Source: Paractinoplanes abujensis (GTDB taxonomy: Bacteria > Actinomycetota > Actinomycetes > Mycobacteriales > Micromonosporaceae). From it: a stretch of DNA of 64,000 bases. Below the pieces are notes generated by a model. It saw nothing but the letters and a program-made list of their open reading frames with translations. It ran no database searches and was not told where the DNA came from. Both the position numbers and the translations under genes were made by a program. The DNA is taken from contig NZ_JACHMF010000001.1 of the NCBI RefSeq assembly GCF_014204895.1, positions 6,944,001 through 7,008,000 on the forward strand, given 5' to 3'. Shown in pieces: positions 25,597-34,421 of this stretch (position 1 is the first letter of the stretch; each line of letters opens with the position of its first letter).

Positions 25597-26550
25597 TTAT
25601 CGGCGAAGGGTTTGGGACGGGGTGGTGCCGTAGGCGGCGCGGTACTCGGCGGTGAAACGGCTGTGGTTGGCGAAGCCCCACCGGGCCCCGACGGCGCTGA
25701 CGGTCGCGCCGCTGGTGGAGTCGGCAGTGCGCAGATCGTGGTGGGCGTGGTGCAGGCGCACCTGGCGCAGGTAGGCGGTGGGGGTGGTGTCGAGATACCG
25801 GCGGAACACGAGTTGCAGGGCGCGGATGGTGACGTAGGCAGCGGCGGCGATATCAGCGGGGCTGATGTCGCGGTGAGCGTTGTCGTCGATGAACGCGATG
25901 GCGCGGCGCAGACTGGCCGGGTGGGCGTCATGGCGGTCTTCGATGGTGGGATCGGTTAGTGCCGTGTTCGGGAACGCCGCCAGCGTCGCCGCGGCGAGTA
26001 GCTGCGCCACGCTCGCCAGCACCAGCGGCGCGGCCGCGGCATCGGGATTGTCGAGCAAATCTGCGGCGTACGAGCGGGTAGTCCACCAGCGTGCCGCGGC
26101 GGCCGGGGAGATCGGGTCGAGGCTGGTGAACCGGATCGGCCGGGGAAGCCGGCCGGGGGCGGTGGCCGCGACCTTGGCGATCTCGGCGAGATCGATGACG
26201 CAGTTGGTCAACTCGCCGGGCTGCAGACGGGCGGTATACGGCAGGTCAGGGTAGGAGCCGAGGAAGATGTCGCCGACCTCGTACTGCCGGTCGGAGTCGG
26301 CGCAGGTCCGCTGCACGCGGGCGCTGCTCATCCGGGCGATGACGACCTTGTTCATCGGAGCGACCTGGAAATCCAGGACGGCGGACTGGTCCAGACGGTC
26401 GAGAGCGAAGGCGCCGGCGTCGGCGCGACAGAAGCGCAGCAGCGGGTGGTCGAGGTCGCTGCGGATGCGCAAGTCGCTGCCGTAGGCGTCGCTCAGGAAC
26501 CCCTCGATGGCGTCGACGTCGGTCAGTTCAGCCGCGGTCGTGGTGACCAT
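25597..26550 (-). CDS. AraC-family transcriptional regulator (paralogue 3)
   Basis: 317 residues from an ATG with GGGAGG nine bases upstream. It shares the AraC-binding-2 plus double-HTH arrangement of its neighbours. From FPNTALTDPTIEDR onward it is nearly the same as the regulator at 22627-23577, including DISPADIAAAA and PTAYLR-VRLHHAHHDLR. The N-terminal sensor half is clearly different (VGDIFLGSYPDLPY). This mosaic suggests duplication or gene conversion of the DNA-binding half. It lies between the two STAS genes. Confidence 0.88.
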   Translation of the reverse strand: MVTTTAAELTDVDAIEGFLSDAYGSDLRIRSDLDHPLLRFCRADAGAFALDRLDQSAVLDFQVAPMNKVVIARMSSARVQRTCADSDRQYEVGDIFLGSYPDLPYTARLQPGELTNCVIDLAEIAKVAATAPGRLPRPIRFTSLDPISPAAAARWWTTRSYAADLLDNPDAAAAPLVLASVAQLLAAATLAAFPNTALTDPTIEDRHDAHPASLRRAIAFIDDNAHRDISPADIAAAAYVTIRALQLVFRRYLDTTPTAYLRQVRLHHAHHDLRTADSTSGATVSAVGARWGFANHSRFTAEYRAAYGTTPSQTLRR

Positions 26551-26757
26551 GCGCTTGTCCTCCCGCCCAGCGACCTTGCCGATGTGTTTTCGCGACATCG
26601 CCTGCTGCGCACGATGCTACGAGCTTTCGCCGGCATGGACACTTCGCTCACCACACAGATACCGGCTGGTACCTCGTCTGGTGACGTAGCGGCCTCCCGA
26701 TCGCATGTCCCAAGCTGAAGCGATCCTTCGCCCCATGCGCTGCGAGGGGAAGGTGGA

Positions 26758-27336
26758 ATGGTCGAAAAGAGTGAGGCATCGATCCGGCAGCTCGCACCGG
26801 ACCCGGCAGACACTCGGGCGGTCCCGATAATGGCCGGCGGCGCGTTCGACCGCAGCAGCCGCCTTCAGCTCACCGCCGCCGTCAGGGATGCTCTGGCCAT
26901 CGGCACTCACCATGTCGTGGTCGATGTCGAGCACGCCACTTCGATCGACGCCGCCACCATCGGCGCCCTGCTCACCTGCCGCGCGCTTGCCCTCGCCGCC
27001 GGTGGCAGCCTGAGCGTCGTCAACGACAACGGGATTGTCGCCCAGGTCCTGGACCTCACCGGTACCCGGCGGTCGTTGTGCCCGCCTGCGCCGAACGGGC
27101 CGGTGCCGGCTGTCCGCCCGGTGCCGAAACCGGGGCCCTCGTCTACGGACTCGGCCAGGCAGGTCACGGCCGAGGTGATCGAGACGTCCGCGGCGCTGCT
27201 CGCCCGCGCCGGTGATCTTGTCGCCGCATCCCGCGAACTCATGAACCGCATCGTCGCCGACCGTGATGCCGACTCCGCCCGGCGTACGAGCCCGGACGGC
27301 GAGAAGGCTCGCCTTGAAGGCCATGACCATGCCTGA
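26758..27336 (+). CDS. STAS-domain protein with helical tail
   Basis: 192 residues from an ATG preceded by GGGAAGGTGG. Residues about 22-115 form a STAS domain (VVVDVEHATSIDAATIGALLTCRAL; LSVVNDNGIVAQVLDLTGT). It is paralogous to the protein at 25047-25580 and shares the D-A-A-T replacement of the phosphorylatable serine. After a Pro-rich linker, residues about 140-192 form a helix (VIETSAALLARAGDLVAASRE). It is likely the cytosolic partner of another protein in the island's partner-switching system. Confidence 0.82.
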   Translation: MVEKSEASIRQLAPDPADTRAVPIMAGGAFDRSSRLQLTAAVRDALAIGTHHVVVDVEHATSIDAATIGALLTCRALALAAGGSLSVVNDNGIVAQVLDLTGTRRSLCPPAPNGPVPAVRPVPKPGPSSTDSARQVTAEVIETSAALLARAGDLVAASRELMNRIVADRDADSARRTSPDGEKARLEGHDHA

Positions 27337-27560
27337 GTCCGGCTACGGATCAAATGCTTTCCTTCGTGGTTGCTGTCAGCGACGGACTTTGGCAACAGTT
27401 CGAGATGGTCGGCCGCAGCCGTGTCAAGGATGGTGATCCGCGGGTGATCGCACGGCGCTACAGCGGATGCCACAACGCAGTGGACCGGCGGAGAAGCGTT
27501 GGCCTTACCGCACTGACCAGCACTGATCGAAGCAGGGATCACGCTGCGTAATGGTGGCGC

Positions 27561-27640
27561 GTGGTGATCCGTGGGTGATCGGATGTCGACGACCGTTTCA
27601 GCACAAGCGCGACTAAATCAGCACGCGCGAGTGGCGGCGA
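27561..27640 (+). repeat. 80-bp direct repeat, left copy
   Basis: It matches 29421-29500 at 63 of 80 positions by manual alignment, sharing blocks such as GACCGTTTC and TCGGTG/CGTGGGTG variants. The two copies bracket the GGDEF gene. Confidence 0.75.
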
Positions 27641-27678
27641 TCGGGACGGGAAGCGAGTCAATCATGGACTCGACCCCG

Positions 27679-27712
27679 ACCTGCGGAAACGCGGTTCAGA
27701 GCTTTTGTCGTT
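27679..27712 (+). repeat. Copy of tRNA-Arg downstream hairpin
   Basis: GACCTGCGGAAACGCGGTTC repeats the segment at 19219-19239 and 29697-29717, here without adjoining tRNA sequence. It probably marks another element boundary. Confidence 0.65.
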
Positions 27713-27771
27713 CCCAGGAGTCACGGCGGTCTTCCCGCAGCATGGGATCCGGGTGATCCGCGGGCCCGCCC

Positions 27772-29223
27772 CTACACCGTCAGGCGCACCGGCGCACTGT
27801 CGTGGCCTCTCGCTTCGGCGGTGGAATTCCGGCGATGGCGCTTCACGCGGTACATCGCCTCGTCCGCCGTGGCCAGCAGCAGGTCCGAGTTGGGATGGTT
27901 CAGGTCGGCCGCCGAGGCCACGCCGATGCTGGCGTCCACCTCGAGCCGGTGGCCGTGGAAAACGATCTCGGCCCGTACCGCGTCCCGGATCCGCTCGGAC
28001 ACCTTACCGGCGTCGGCGGTGTCCTCGGTGACGACGACGAACTCGTCGCCACCTAGCCGGGCGACGATGTCGTTGGGGTGCGCCTGCCGGTTCAGCCGCT
28101 GGGCGACCTCGGTCAGCACGAAATCGCCTGCGGAGTGGCCGTACCGATCGTTGATCGCCTTGAAGCCGTTGAGGTCCAGGAAATGGACCACCGGCCCGTC
28201 GCCGCGCCCGAGCGCCGCGGTGAGCCGGGCATGCAGCTCCTGACGGTTGACCAGGCCGGTCAGATCGTCGTGCGCCACCCGGTGGGCCAGCGCCGCCTTC
28301 GCGTGCTCCTGATCCCGGACCACCAGGACGAACCGCGCGAAGATGATCGTGGTGAGCAGGATCGACGCGATCCACGGGACGGCATGGCCGTGGGCGTTGT
28401 CGTGGACGTGCAGCTGGCTCAGCACCGGCAGGGTGATCAGCGCGATGCCGAGGAACACCAGGCGGGCCGAGTGCACCCGTTCGACGCCGGTACGCCCCTT
28501 CTCCGGCCGGTCGGTGTCCCGGTGCCAGAGCGCCGCGGCGAACAGGCTGTTCGCCAGCAGCAGGAGGAAGTCCAGCCGGCCGGTGTCGAAGTCCGACAGC
28601 ACCGCGGACAATACGGTGATCACCACGTCACCGAGGAACGTGATGGTCAGGGCGGTCAGCAGATAGCCGGTCGGGCCACGCCGGTTGCCCGGCGCGAGCA
28701 CCAGCAGAGCGCCCGCAACGAACAGCAGCACGTCCCCGAACGGGTAGAAGGCACCGATGATCATGGCCGCTGACGCGGCTTCATCGGTGATCTCCGGCTG
28801 AATCAGAAACTGCCAGAACAGCACCCCGACCACCGTCGCCATGGCCAGCCCGTCGAGCGTCGCCTCGCGCAGCCGGCCGGTGGTGCGCGCCCGCACCATG
28901 CTTATCAGGCCGGCCGCCAGCAGCGGATACCCCGAGACCCAGAACACGTCGGCGGCCGAGACGTCACCCAACTCGCCGAACCGCCAGGTCAGCACCGAGT
29001 ACACGAGGTCGCCGGAGAGCCACACGGTGAGTGCCGCCGCCATGAGCGCCCGTGGCAGGCGGTGACGCGCCTCCGCGTGGACCGCCAGCCACGCACCCAC
29101 CACGATGAGGAGGAATGCGAGGCCGTACGTCAGGCCTGCCGTGGTCGAATCCGGCGCCAGCAGCGTCGGCACCCCCAGGACGGCCGCCGTCACCGGCAAC
29201 ACGCGCGGGGACCAGAACTTCAT
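27772..29223 (-). CDS. Membrane-bound GGDEF diguanylate cyclase
   Basis: 483 residues from the ATG at 29223. Residues 1-300 contain eight to ten hydrophobic helices forming a membrane sensor module of unidentified type. The C-terminal GGDEF domain (about 315-470) has DDLTGLVNR at its start, the nucleotide-binding DLNGFKAINDRYGH and an intact GGDEF at 391-395. It therefore should make cyclic di-GMP from two GTP. The usual product-inhibition RxxD five residues before GGDEF is changed to HPND, so feedback inhibition is likely absent. No EAL partner is nearby. The gene is flanked by 80-bp direct repeats, suggesting it arrived as a separate insertion. Confidence 0.9.
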   Translation of the reverse strand: MKFWSPRVLPVTAAVLGVPTLLAPDSTTAGLTYGLAFLLIVVGAWLAVHAEARHRLPRALMAAALTVWLSGDLVYSVLTWRFGELGDVSAADVFWVSGYPLLAAGLISMVRARTTGRLREATLDGLAMATVVGVLFWQFLIQPEITDEAASAAMIIGAFYPFGDVLLFVAGALLVLAPGNRRGPTGYLLTALTITFLGDVVITVLSAVLSDFDTGRLDFLLLLANSLFAAALWHRDTDRPEKGRTGVERVHSARLVFLGIALITLPVLSQLHVHDNAHGHAVPWIASILLTTIIFARFVLVVRDQEHAKAALAHRVAHDDLTGLVNRQELHARLTAALGRGDGPVVHFLDLNGFKAINDRYGHSAGDFVLTEVAQRLNRQAHPNDIVARLGGDEFVVVTEDTADAGKVSERIRDAVRAEIVFHGHRLEVDASIGVASAADLNHPNSDLLLATADEAMYRVKRHRRNSTAEARGHDSAPVRLTV

Positions 29224-29420
29224 GGGCTCATCATCGGCAGCAACGCCCGGTTCTTTAACCCCGGCGTACCTGGCACGCCGGCTGGCCAGCAATCCCCTAG
29301 CGTGCACAGGCCGGGCTCGGCGCGGTAACCGGCGATGACAGCGCACCGCACTGGGCCGGTGGTCTCCGACCCAGGCTCAGGCCGACCGCCCGCGTACCGT
29401 CACTCTCGACATGCCGGTGC

Positions 29421-29500
29421 CGGGTGATCGGTGGGTGGTCGGACGTCGGCGACCGTTTCCGGACGGGCGCGGCTGAACCAGCACGTTCGAGCGGCGACGA
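29421..29500 (+). repeat. 80-bp direct repeat, right copy
   Basis: Partner of 27561-27640, 63 of 80 positions identical by manual alignment. Confidence 0.75.
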
Positions 29501-29550
29501 CCTGCAAGTCGGCGAGCTGTATCATGCACTTGGCCTTGAACGGGGGACGT

Positions 29551-29585
29551 GCAAAGGCGCTCTGACCTGCCAGAGCACCTTTTGC
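29551..29585 (+). terminator. Hairpin with T-run
   Basis: The 12-bp stem AAAGGCGCTCTG / CAGAGCACCTTT has one mismatch and a 6-nt loop, with TTTT on the right side. No gene directly precedes it, so it may belong to a lost gene or a small RNA. Confidence 0.6.
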
Positions 29586-29632
29586 GCATGCTTTGGCCCG
29601 AAGGATTGCAGAGTGGACTAGCGACCACTAGT

Positions 29633-29681
29633 CATCTGACTACGGGTCGGAAGGCTAGGGGTTCGAGTCCCTTCGGGCGCA
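29633..29681 (+). repeat. att-like direct repeat, right copy
   Basis: It reproduces the 3' 49 nt of tRNA-Arg(ACG) with three changes. The upstream D-arm and 5' acceptor strand are replaced by unrelated sequence, so it is not a functional tRNA. It marks the distal junction of the island. Confidence 0.88.
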
Positions 29682-29775
29682 CAGCATTGATGGGCCTGAC
29701 CTGCGGAGACGCGGTTCAGGTCCACTCGCGTTTGTAGACCGATTTCCACTCGAAGGTCGAAAGGATCCGCGCCCG

Positions 29776-31485
29776 ATGTCCAGCACTGCCGAGTCGGATT
29801 GGGTCAGCCGCTTCGCTGACGAGGTTATTGCCGAGGCGGAGCGCCGGGCGCCGGGCAAGCCGATCGTCTGCGCCTCCGGGTTGAGCCCGTCGGGTCCGAT
29901 CCACTTGGGCAATCTGCGCGAGGTGATGACCCCGCATCTGGTCGCCGACGAGATTCGGCGCCGTGGCCGCGAGTGTGTGCACATCATCTCGTGGGATGAC
30001 TTCGACCGGTTCCGTAAGGTGCCGGCCGGCATCGACGAGTCCTGGTCGGAGCACATCGGCAAGCCGTTGACGTCGGTGCCCGCGCCGCCCGGCAGTGACT
30101 TCCCCAACTGGGCGGAGCACTTCAAGGCCGCGATGATTACTGCCTTGGGCGAGCTGGGTGTGGTGTTCCACGGCATCAGCCAGACGGAGCAGTACACGTC
30201 GGGTGTCTATCGGGAGCAGATCCTGCTGGCGATGCGTGAGCGGCACCGCATCGACGCCATCCTGGGCCAGTACCGTACGAAGGCCAAGCCGGCGGCCGTG
30301 ACCGCCGACAGTTCGGCCGAGGAGGCCGCGGCGGCCGAGGGGTCGGGCGCGGCGAGTGAGGACGACGGCGGCAGCGGCAGCCAGTATTTCCCGTACAAGC
30401 CGTATTGCTCGGGTTGTGGCCGCGACACGACGACCGTGACGGCGTACGACGACGAGACCACCGAGCTGACTTACACCTGCGCGTTCGGGCACGGCGACAC
30501 GGTCAAGCTGTCCGAGTTCAACCACGGCAAGCTGGTCTGGAAGGTCGACTGGCCGATGCGGTGGGCGTTCGAGGGCGTGGTCTTCGAGCCGTCCGGTGTG
30601 GACCACACTTCGCCCGGCTCGTCGTACGTGGTGGGCCAGCAGATCGTCCGCGAGATCTTCGGGGCGGAACCGCCGATCGGCCCGATGTACGCGTTCGTCG
30701 GCATCACCGGCATGGCCAAGATGAGCAGTTCCAAGGGCGGCGTGCCGACCCCGGGCGACGCTCTGCGGATCATGGAGGCGCCGCTGCTGCGCTGGCTCTA
30801 TGCCCGCCGCCGGCCCAACCAGAGCTTCAAGGTCGCCTTTGACCAGGAGATTCAGCGGCTGTACGACGAGTGGGACGCGCTGGGCACGAAGGTGCAGGCG
30901 GGCACGGCTCCGGGTGGCGACGCGACCGCGTACGACCGGGCCCGGCGCACGGCCGAGGCCGAGCTGCCGGTGACGCCGCGCCCCCTGCCGTACCGGATGC
31001 TGGCTTCGGTCGCCGACATCACGACCGGTGACGAGGCGCAGATGCTGCGCATCCTGCACGATCTGGACCCGGAGCGCCCGGTCGACGACTTGGGCGAGGT
31101 GCGTCCGCGGCTCGACTGCGCAATGCGCTGGGTGGCCGAGCAGATGCCGGCCGACGCGCGCACCCGGGTCGCCGACGAGCCGGACGCGGAGCTGCTGGCC
31201 GGTCTGGCCGACGACGAGCGCCTGGCCCTGCGCCATCTGGTGGAGGGTCTGGACGAGCACTGGTCGCTGGCCGGGTTGACGACGCTGGTCTACGGCGTTC
31301 CCAAGATGGTGCTCGGTCTGCCGATGGATGTGGCGCCCACGGCCGAGCTGAAGGCGGTGCAGCGGAAGTTCTTCATTCTGCTTTACCGGCTGCTGACCGG
31401 CCGCGAGACCGGTCCGCGTCTGCCCACGCTGCTGCTGGCCATCGGCGTCGACCGGGTTCGCCGCCTGGTGACACCGGCGGCCTGA
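29776..31485 (+). CDS. lysS: Class I (archaeal-type) lysyl-tRNA synthetase
   Basis: 569 residues. GAAAGGAT upstream supports the ATG. The class I signature motifs are SGPIHLGN (HIGH-like, His43-Asn46) in the Rossmann fold and KMSSSK (about 315-320). A Cys-x2-Cys pair in PYCSGCGRD suggests a zinc-binding insertion, and the C-terminal domain is helical as in archaeal LysK. The enzyme charges tRNA-Lys with lysine using ATP. Many actinomycetes carry this class I form in addition to, or instead of, the class II enzyme. An Ala/Glu/Ser-rich loop (about 175-195) is an insertion of low complexity. It is the first gene beyond the island. Confidence 0.93.
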   Translation: MSSTAESDWVSRFADEVIAEAERRAPGKPIVCASGLSPSGPIHLGNLREVMTPHLVADEIRRRGRECVHIISWDDFDRFRKVPAGIDESWSEHIGKPLTSVPAPPGSDFPNWAEHFKAAMITALGELGVVFHGISQTEQYTSGVYREQILLAMRERHRIDAILGQYRTKAKPAAVTADSSAEEAAAAEGSGAASEDDGGSGSQYFPYKPYCSGCGRDTTTVTAYDDETTELTYTCAFGHGDTVKLSEFNHGKLVWKVDWPMRWAFEGVVFEPSGVDHTSPGSSYVVGQQIVREIFGAEPPIGPMYAFVGITGMAKMSSSKGGVPTPGDALRIMEAPLLRWLYARRRPNQSFKVAFDQEIQRLYDEWDALGTKVQAGTAPGGDATAYDRARRTAEAELPVTPRPLPYRMLASVADITTGDEAQMLRILHDLDPERPVDDLGEVRPRLDCAMRWVAEQMPADARTRVADEPDAELLAGLADDERLALRHLVEGLDEHWSLAGLTTLVYGVPKMVLGLPMDVAPTAELKAVQRKFFILLYRLLTGRETGPRLPTLLLAIGVDRVRRLVTPAA

Positions 31486-31561
31486 GCGGGGGCAGAACCC
31501 GGCCGGGGGAACGGCGGGAAACCGCCCCAAAACCGCCACACTTGGTCGTTACGGTGCCGGT

Positions 31562-32761
31562 GTGACTACCAAAAGAGATCGTAAAGACACGAGCAGTGAC
31601 TATGCGGTCGGTGGCCACCGGCGTCGTGCCGGTTGGTCCGTTGCGGTGGCCCTGGTCGGGCTGCTCGCACTAGCCGCCGCCCCAGCACACGCCAACCCGC
31701 AAGCTCCGGGCCCGGCCGGCGCGACGACCGCCAACCGGACAGTGGTGCCCGGCTCGGCCGGCCTCATCGCCGTGCGTCCCGACGGCAAGGTGTTCGCCAC
31801 GGTGAGCAAGGCGACCGTCCGGCAGTGGAACACCGCGACCGGGCGCCGCGGCGGTCCGACGCTCGCCGCCAAGACCGGGCCCATCTACTCCATCGCGTTC
31901 AGCTCGGACGGCAAGCTGCTGGCGGTGGCCGGCCACAGCCAGGTGTCGCTGTGGGATCCCACCATCGGGCAGCGCAACGGACCGGCCCTGACCGGTCACG
32001 TCGGGCCGGTGCGGTCGATCTCGTTCAGCTCGACCGGCCGGCTGATGGCCACCGCCGGTGACGACGGCACGGTCAAGCTGTGGAACCCGACCACCGGTGA
32101 GCTGGTGCGCACGATCGCCGCCCATTCCGGTCCCGTACGGCTGGTCACGTTCAGTGCGGACGGCGAACGCCTCGCGACCGCCGGGGGCGGCGACGACAAC
32201 ACCGTACGGCTGTGGCAGGTCGCCACCGGCGAGCCGATCGCCGAGCCGCTGATCGTCAACCCCGGGCCGGTGTACGCGGTGAGCTTCAGCCCGGGCGGGC
32301 GGGTGCTGGCCGCGTCCGGCGGCGGCAACGTCGTACGGCTGTGGAACACGGCCACCGGCGCCCCCGCCGGCAAGCAGCTGACCGGCAACGCCGGGCCGGT
32401 GTACGCCCTCACGTTCGGCCGCGGCGGGCGGCTGCTGGCCACCTCGTCCGGGGGCGACAACACCGTGCGGCTGTGGAACATGGCGACCCGGCAGCCGGCC
32501 ACCGAACCCCTGGCCGGGCACACCGGACCGGTGCGGGCCATGCGGTTCACCCCGAACGGCCGGGTGCTGGCCACCGGCGCGGACGACGGATCGGTCCGGC
32601 TGTGGAACACCACGACCGGCGCCGCCACCGCCGCGCCGCTGGCCGGGCACACCGGGGCGGTCTGGGCGCTGCGGATCACCCCCAACGGCAAACGTCTGAT
32701 CACCGCCGGGGCGGACAACAAGGTCCGCCTGTGGCGGGTCGGTGCCCTGCCCCCGGCATAA
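31562..32761 (+). CDS. Secreted WD40-repeat beta-propeller protein
   Basis: 399 residues from a GTG. A TTACGGT element ends eight bases upstream, consistent with near-leaderless translation. A basic segment (GHRRRAGW) and hydrophobic run (SVAVALVGLLALAAAPAHA) form a signal peptide or anchor. About eight WD40-type repeats follow, with regular VRLWNxxTG endings and GHTGPV-type starts. They should close a seven-bladed propeller, a protein-binding scaffold. No enzymatic residue is visible and no partner is evident nearby. Confidence 0.85.
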   Translation: MTTKRDRKDTSSDYAVGGHRRRAGWSVAVALVGLLALAAAPAHANPQAPGPAGATTANRTVVPGSAGLIAVRPDGKVFATVSKATVRQWNTATGRRGGPTLAAKTGPIYSIAFSSDGKLLAVAGHSQVSLWDPTIGQRNGPALTGHVGPVRSISFSSTGRLMATAGDDGTVKLWNPTTGELVRTIAAHSGPVRLVTFSADGERLATAGGGDDNTVRLWQVATGEPIAEPLIVNPGPVYAVSFSPGGRVLAASGGGNVVRLWNTATGAPAGKQLTGNAGPVYALTFGRGGRLLATSSGGDNTVRLWNMATRQPATEPLAGHTGPVRAMRFTPNGRVLATGADDGSVRLWNTTTGAATAAPLAGHTGAVWALRITPNGKRLITAGADNKVRLWRVGALPPA

Positions 32762-32836
32762 CCGGAGCGAGGAGCCCGCGCGCTGTTTCCGCACAGCGCG
32801 CGGGCGCGGCCCCGCCCGCGTTGATAGGTTGCGAGC

Positions 32837-34069
32837 GTGGGTCATGTCCGGGCGGCGCTCTATCTCGATTTCGACAACGTGTTCGGCGGGCTCTACCGGC
32901 TTGATCCCGAGGCCGCCGTACAGTTCGCCAGCGATCCGGGCGGCTGGCTGCGGCGCATGTCGGTGACGGCCACGTCGGAGGCGCCGCGGCGGTGGCTCGT
33001 GCTGCGCTGCTATCTCAACCCGGCGGGCTGGGTCCATCACACCGACCCGTCCGGCGAGCAGACCCGGCTGTTCTTCTCGAAGTTCCGCCCGTGGTTCGTG
33101 CGGGCCGGGTTCGACGTGATCGACTGCCCGCGGTACAGCGGCACCAAGAACGCGGCCGACATCCGGATCGTGGTGGACGCGGTCGACGCGCTGGCCGCCG
33201 ACACCCGGTACGACGAGTTCGTCATCGCGTCCGGCGACTCCGACATGACGCCGCTGCTCCAGCGGCTGCGGCGTTCCGACCGGCGCACCATGATCGTGTC
33301 TCCGGCCGACGCGGCCGAGGCGTTCACCTCGATCGCCGACCACGTGCTGGACAGCCAGCAGCTGCTGGAGCTGGTGCAGGGCGAGCCGGTCGAGCTGGAC
33401 GAGGACGAGCAGTTCCCCGTGGTCCCCGATCAGGGCGAGACGTACGAGTCCTTCCGTGAGGTCGTCTCGACCGAGTACGCCGCCGCCACCGAACCGCTCA
33501 ACATGGCCTCGCTGGCGGCCCGGCTACGCAGCCAGCTCGGTCAGTCGATCACCGACAGCAACTGGTTCGGGTTCGGCAGTTTCGCCCGCGCCGTGGCCGG
33601 TCTGAAACTGCCCGACCTGCGGATGTCGCAGCTTTTCCTGTGGGACGAGACCCGGCACGAGGCCCCGGAGCCGGGCGCGACCACGACGCCCAGCCCGGCC
33701 CAGCCGGAGCCCGTGGAGCGCCTGGCCGCGCAGCTCGACCTGCCGCGGCTGCCGCAGACCTGGTGGCCGGCGATCTACGAGACCCTGGCCGCGTACGTGG
33801 AGTCGCACCGCTTCAACCTGACCCAGTGCACGAGCTGGTCGCGGGACCGGCTGCGCGATCAGGGGGTGCCGGTCAGCCGGGGCGCGGTGGCGTTCGTCGT
33901 GCGCGGTGCGGCCTTCGGCGGCTGCCCCCTGTTCCGGCTGCCCGCCCCCACGGCGGCCGAGATCGGCGCGGCCTTCGTCGGCAACGTGCTCAGCCGGGCC
34001 GAATCCGTCGACATGACCTTCACCGACGAGGAGACCGCGACCGTACGGGAATGGCTGCTCGACAAATAG
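32837..34069 (+). CDS. NYN-domain (PIN-like) predicted RNase
   Basis: 410 residues from a GTG. Residues about 6-165 form a NYN domain with the acidic catalytic set: Asp in LYLDFDN, Asp in KNAADIRIVVD and Asp-x-Asp in ASGDSDMTPLLQRLR. Members are predicted metal-dependent endoribonucleases. The region from about 195 to 260 and the last 110 residues are helical with winged-helix-like spacing (SLAARLRSQLGQSI...; TPLP-like GVPVSRGAVAFVV), similar to the OST-HTH/LOTUS or other RNA-binding modules in LabA-like proteins. It is transcribed alone and its target is unknown. Confidence 0.82.
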   Translation: MGHVRAALYLDFDNVFGGLYRLDPEAAVQFASDPGGWLRRMSVTATSEAPRRWLVLRCYLNPAGWVHHTDPSGEQTRLFFSKFRPWFVRAGFDVIDCPRYSGTKNAADIRIVVDAVDALAADTRYDEFVIASGDSDMTPLLQRLRRSDRRTMIVSPADAAEAFTSIADHVLDSQQLLELVQGEPVELDEDEQFPVVPDQGETYESFREVVSTEYAAATEPLNMASLAARLRSQLGQSITDSNWFGFGSFARAVAGLKLPDLRMSQLFLWDETRHEAPEPGATTTPSPAQPEPVERLAAQLDLPRLPQTWWPAIYETLAAYVESHRFNLTQCTSWSRDRLRDQGVPVSRGAVAFVVRGAAFGGCPLFRLPAPTAAEIGAAFVGNVLSRAESVDMTFTDEETATVREWLLDK

Positions 34070-34114
34070 GCGCGAGTCTCGTTGTCGCGACGCCCGGCCG
34101 GCATCTACCGGGTC

Positions 34115-34420
34115 ATGACTCGGAAATCCAGATGGCTCGCGGCCACGGCCGCCCTGATGATCCTGCCCGCCGGGCTGGTCGGCTGCAAGATGCTGCCGTC
34201 GAGCGCGGCGACGCTGCCCGCGACCGGCGGCACCTATCAGCTCAAGGTGACTAAGAGCGGCATGTGCGTCGACGTGCCCGGTACTTCGTCCGCGACCGGT
34301 GCGTTGCTCCAGCAGTGAGGGCTGCACGGGCGGCGCCGCCTGGCAGCAGTTCAGGCTGACGGTGGGGCGCGAACTATTTGCAGTGGGCGTTCGTGCCGAT
34401 TTCGGGTGGAGGCGGAGGCA
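34115..34420 (+). pseudogene. Broken ricin-type lectin lipoprotein
   Basis: The ATG at 34115 begins a lipoprotein (MTRKSRWLAATAALMILPAG, lipobox LVGC). It is followed by the first strand of a ricin-type trefoil (YQLKVTKSGMCVDVPGTSSA, LLQQ). A TGA interrupts it at 34316. Removing one base restores WGCTGGAAWQQFRLT, and a second shift gives NYLQWAFVPIS. Homology ends at about 34420, where the opposite-strand operon begins. Two frameshifts and truncation make it inactive. Confidence 0.75.
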
Positions 34421-34421
34421 C

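Larger units (their letters stand above)
27337..27771. other. Non-coding island segment with repeated motifs
   Basis: 435 bp between the STAS and GGDEF genes. It contains several copies of GTGATCCGCGGGTGATCG-like sequence (near 27433, 27563 and 27751), the left copy of an 80-bp direct repeat and a copy of the tRNA-Arg terminator hairpin. No convincing gene is seen. It resembles an old island boundary. Confidence 0.6.
29224..29775. other. Right end of the tRNA-Arg island, non-coding
   Basis: 552 bp with no gene. It holds the right 80-bp direct repeat, a hairpin terminator, the 49-bp att-like copy of tRNA-Arg and a second copy of the tRNA-Arg terminator hairpin. Sequence between these parts is unrecognised. 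Confidence 0.65.

Noticed and set aside
29633..29681. Possible second tRNA-Arg
   Set aside because: Only the anticodon-stem to 3'-end part is present. The acceptor 5' strand and D-arm are missing, so it is an att copy.
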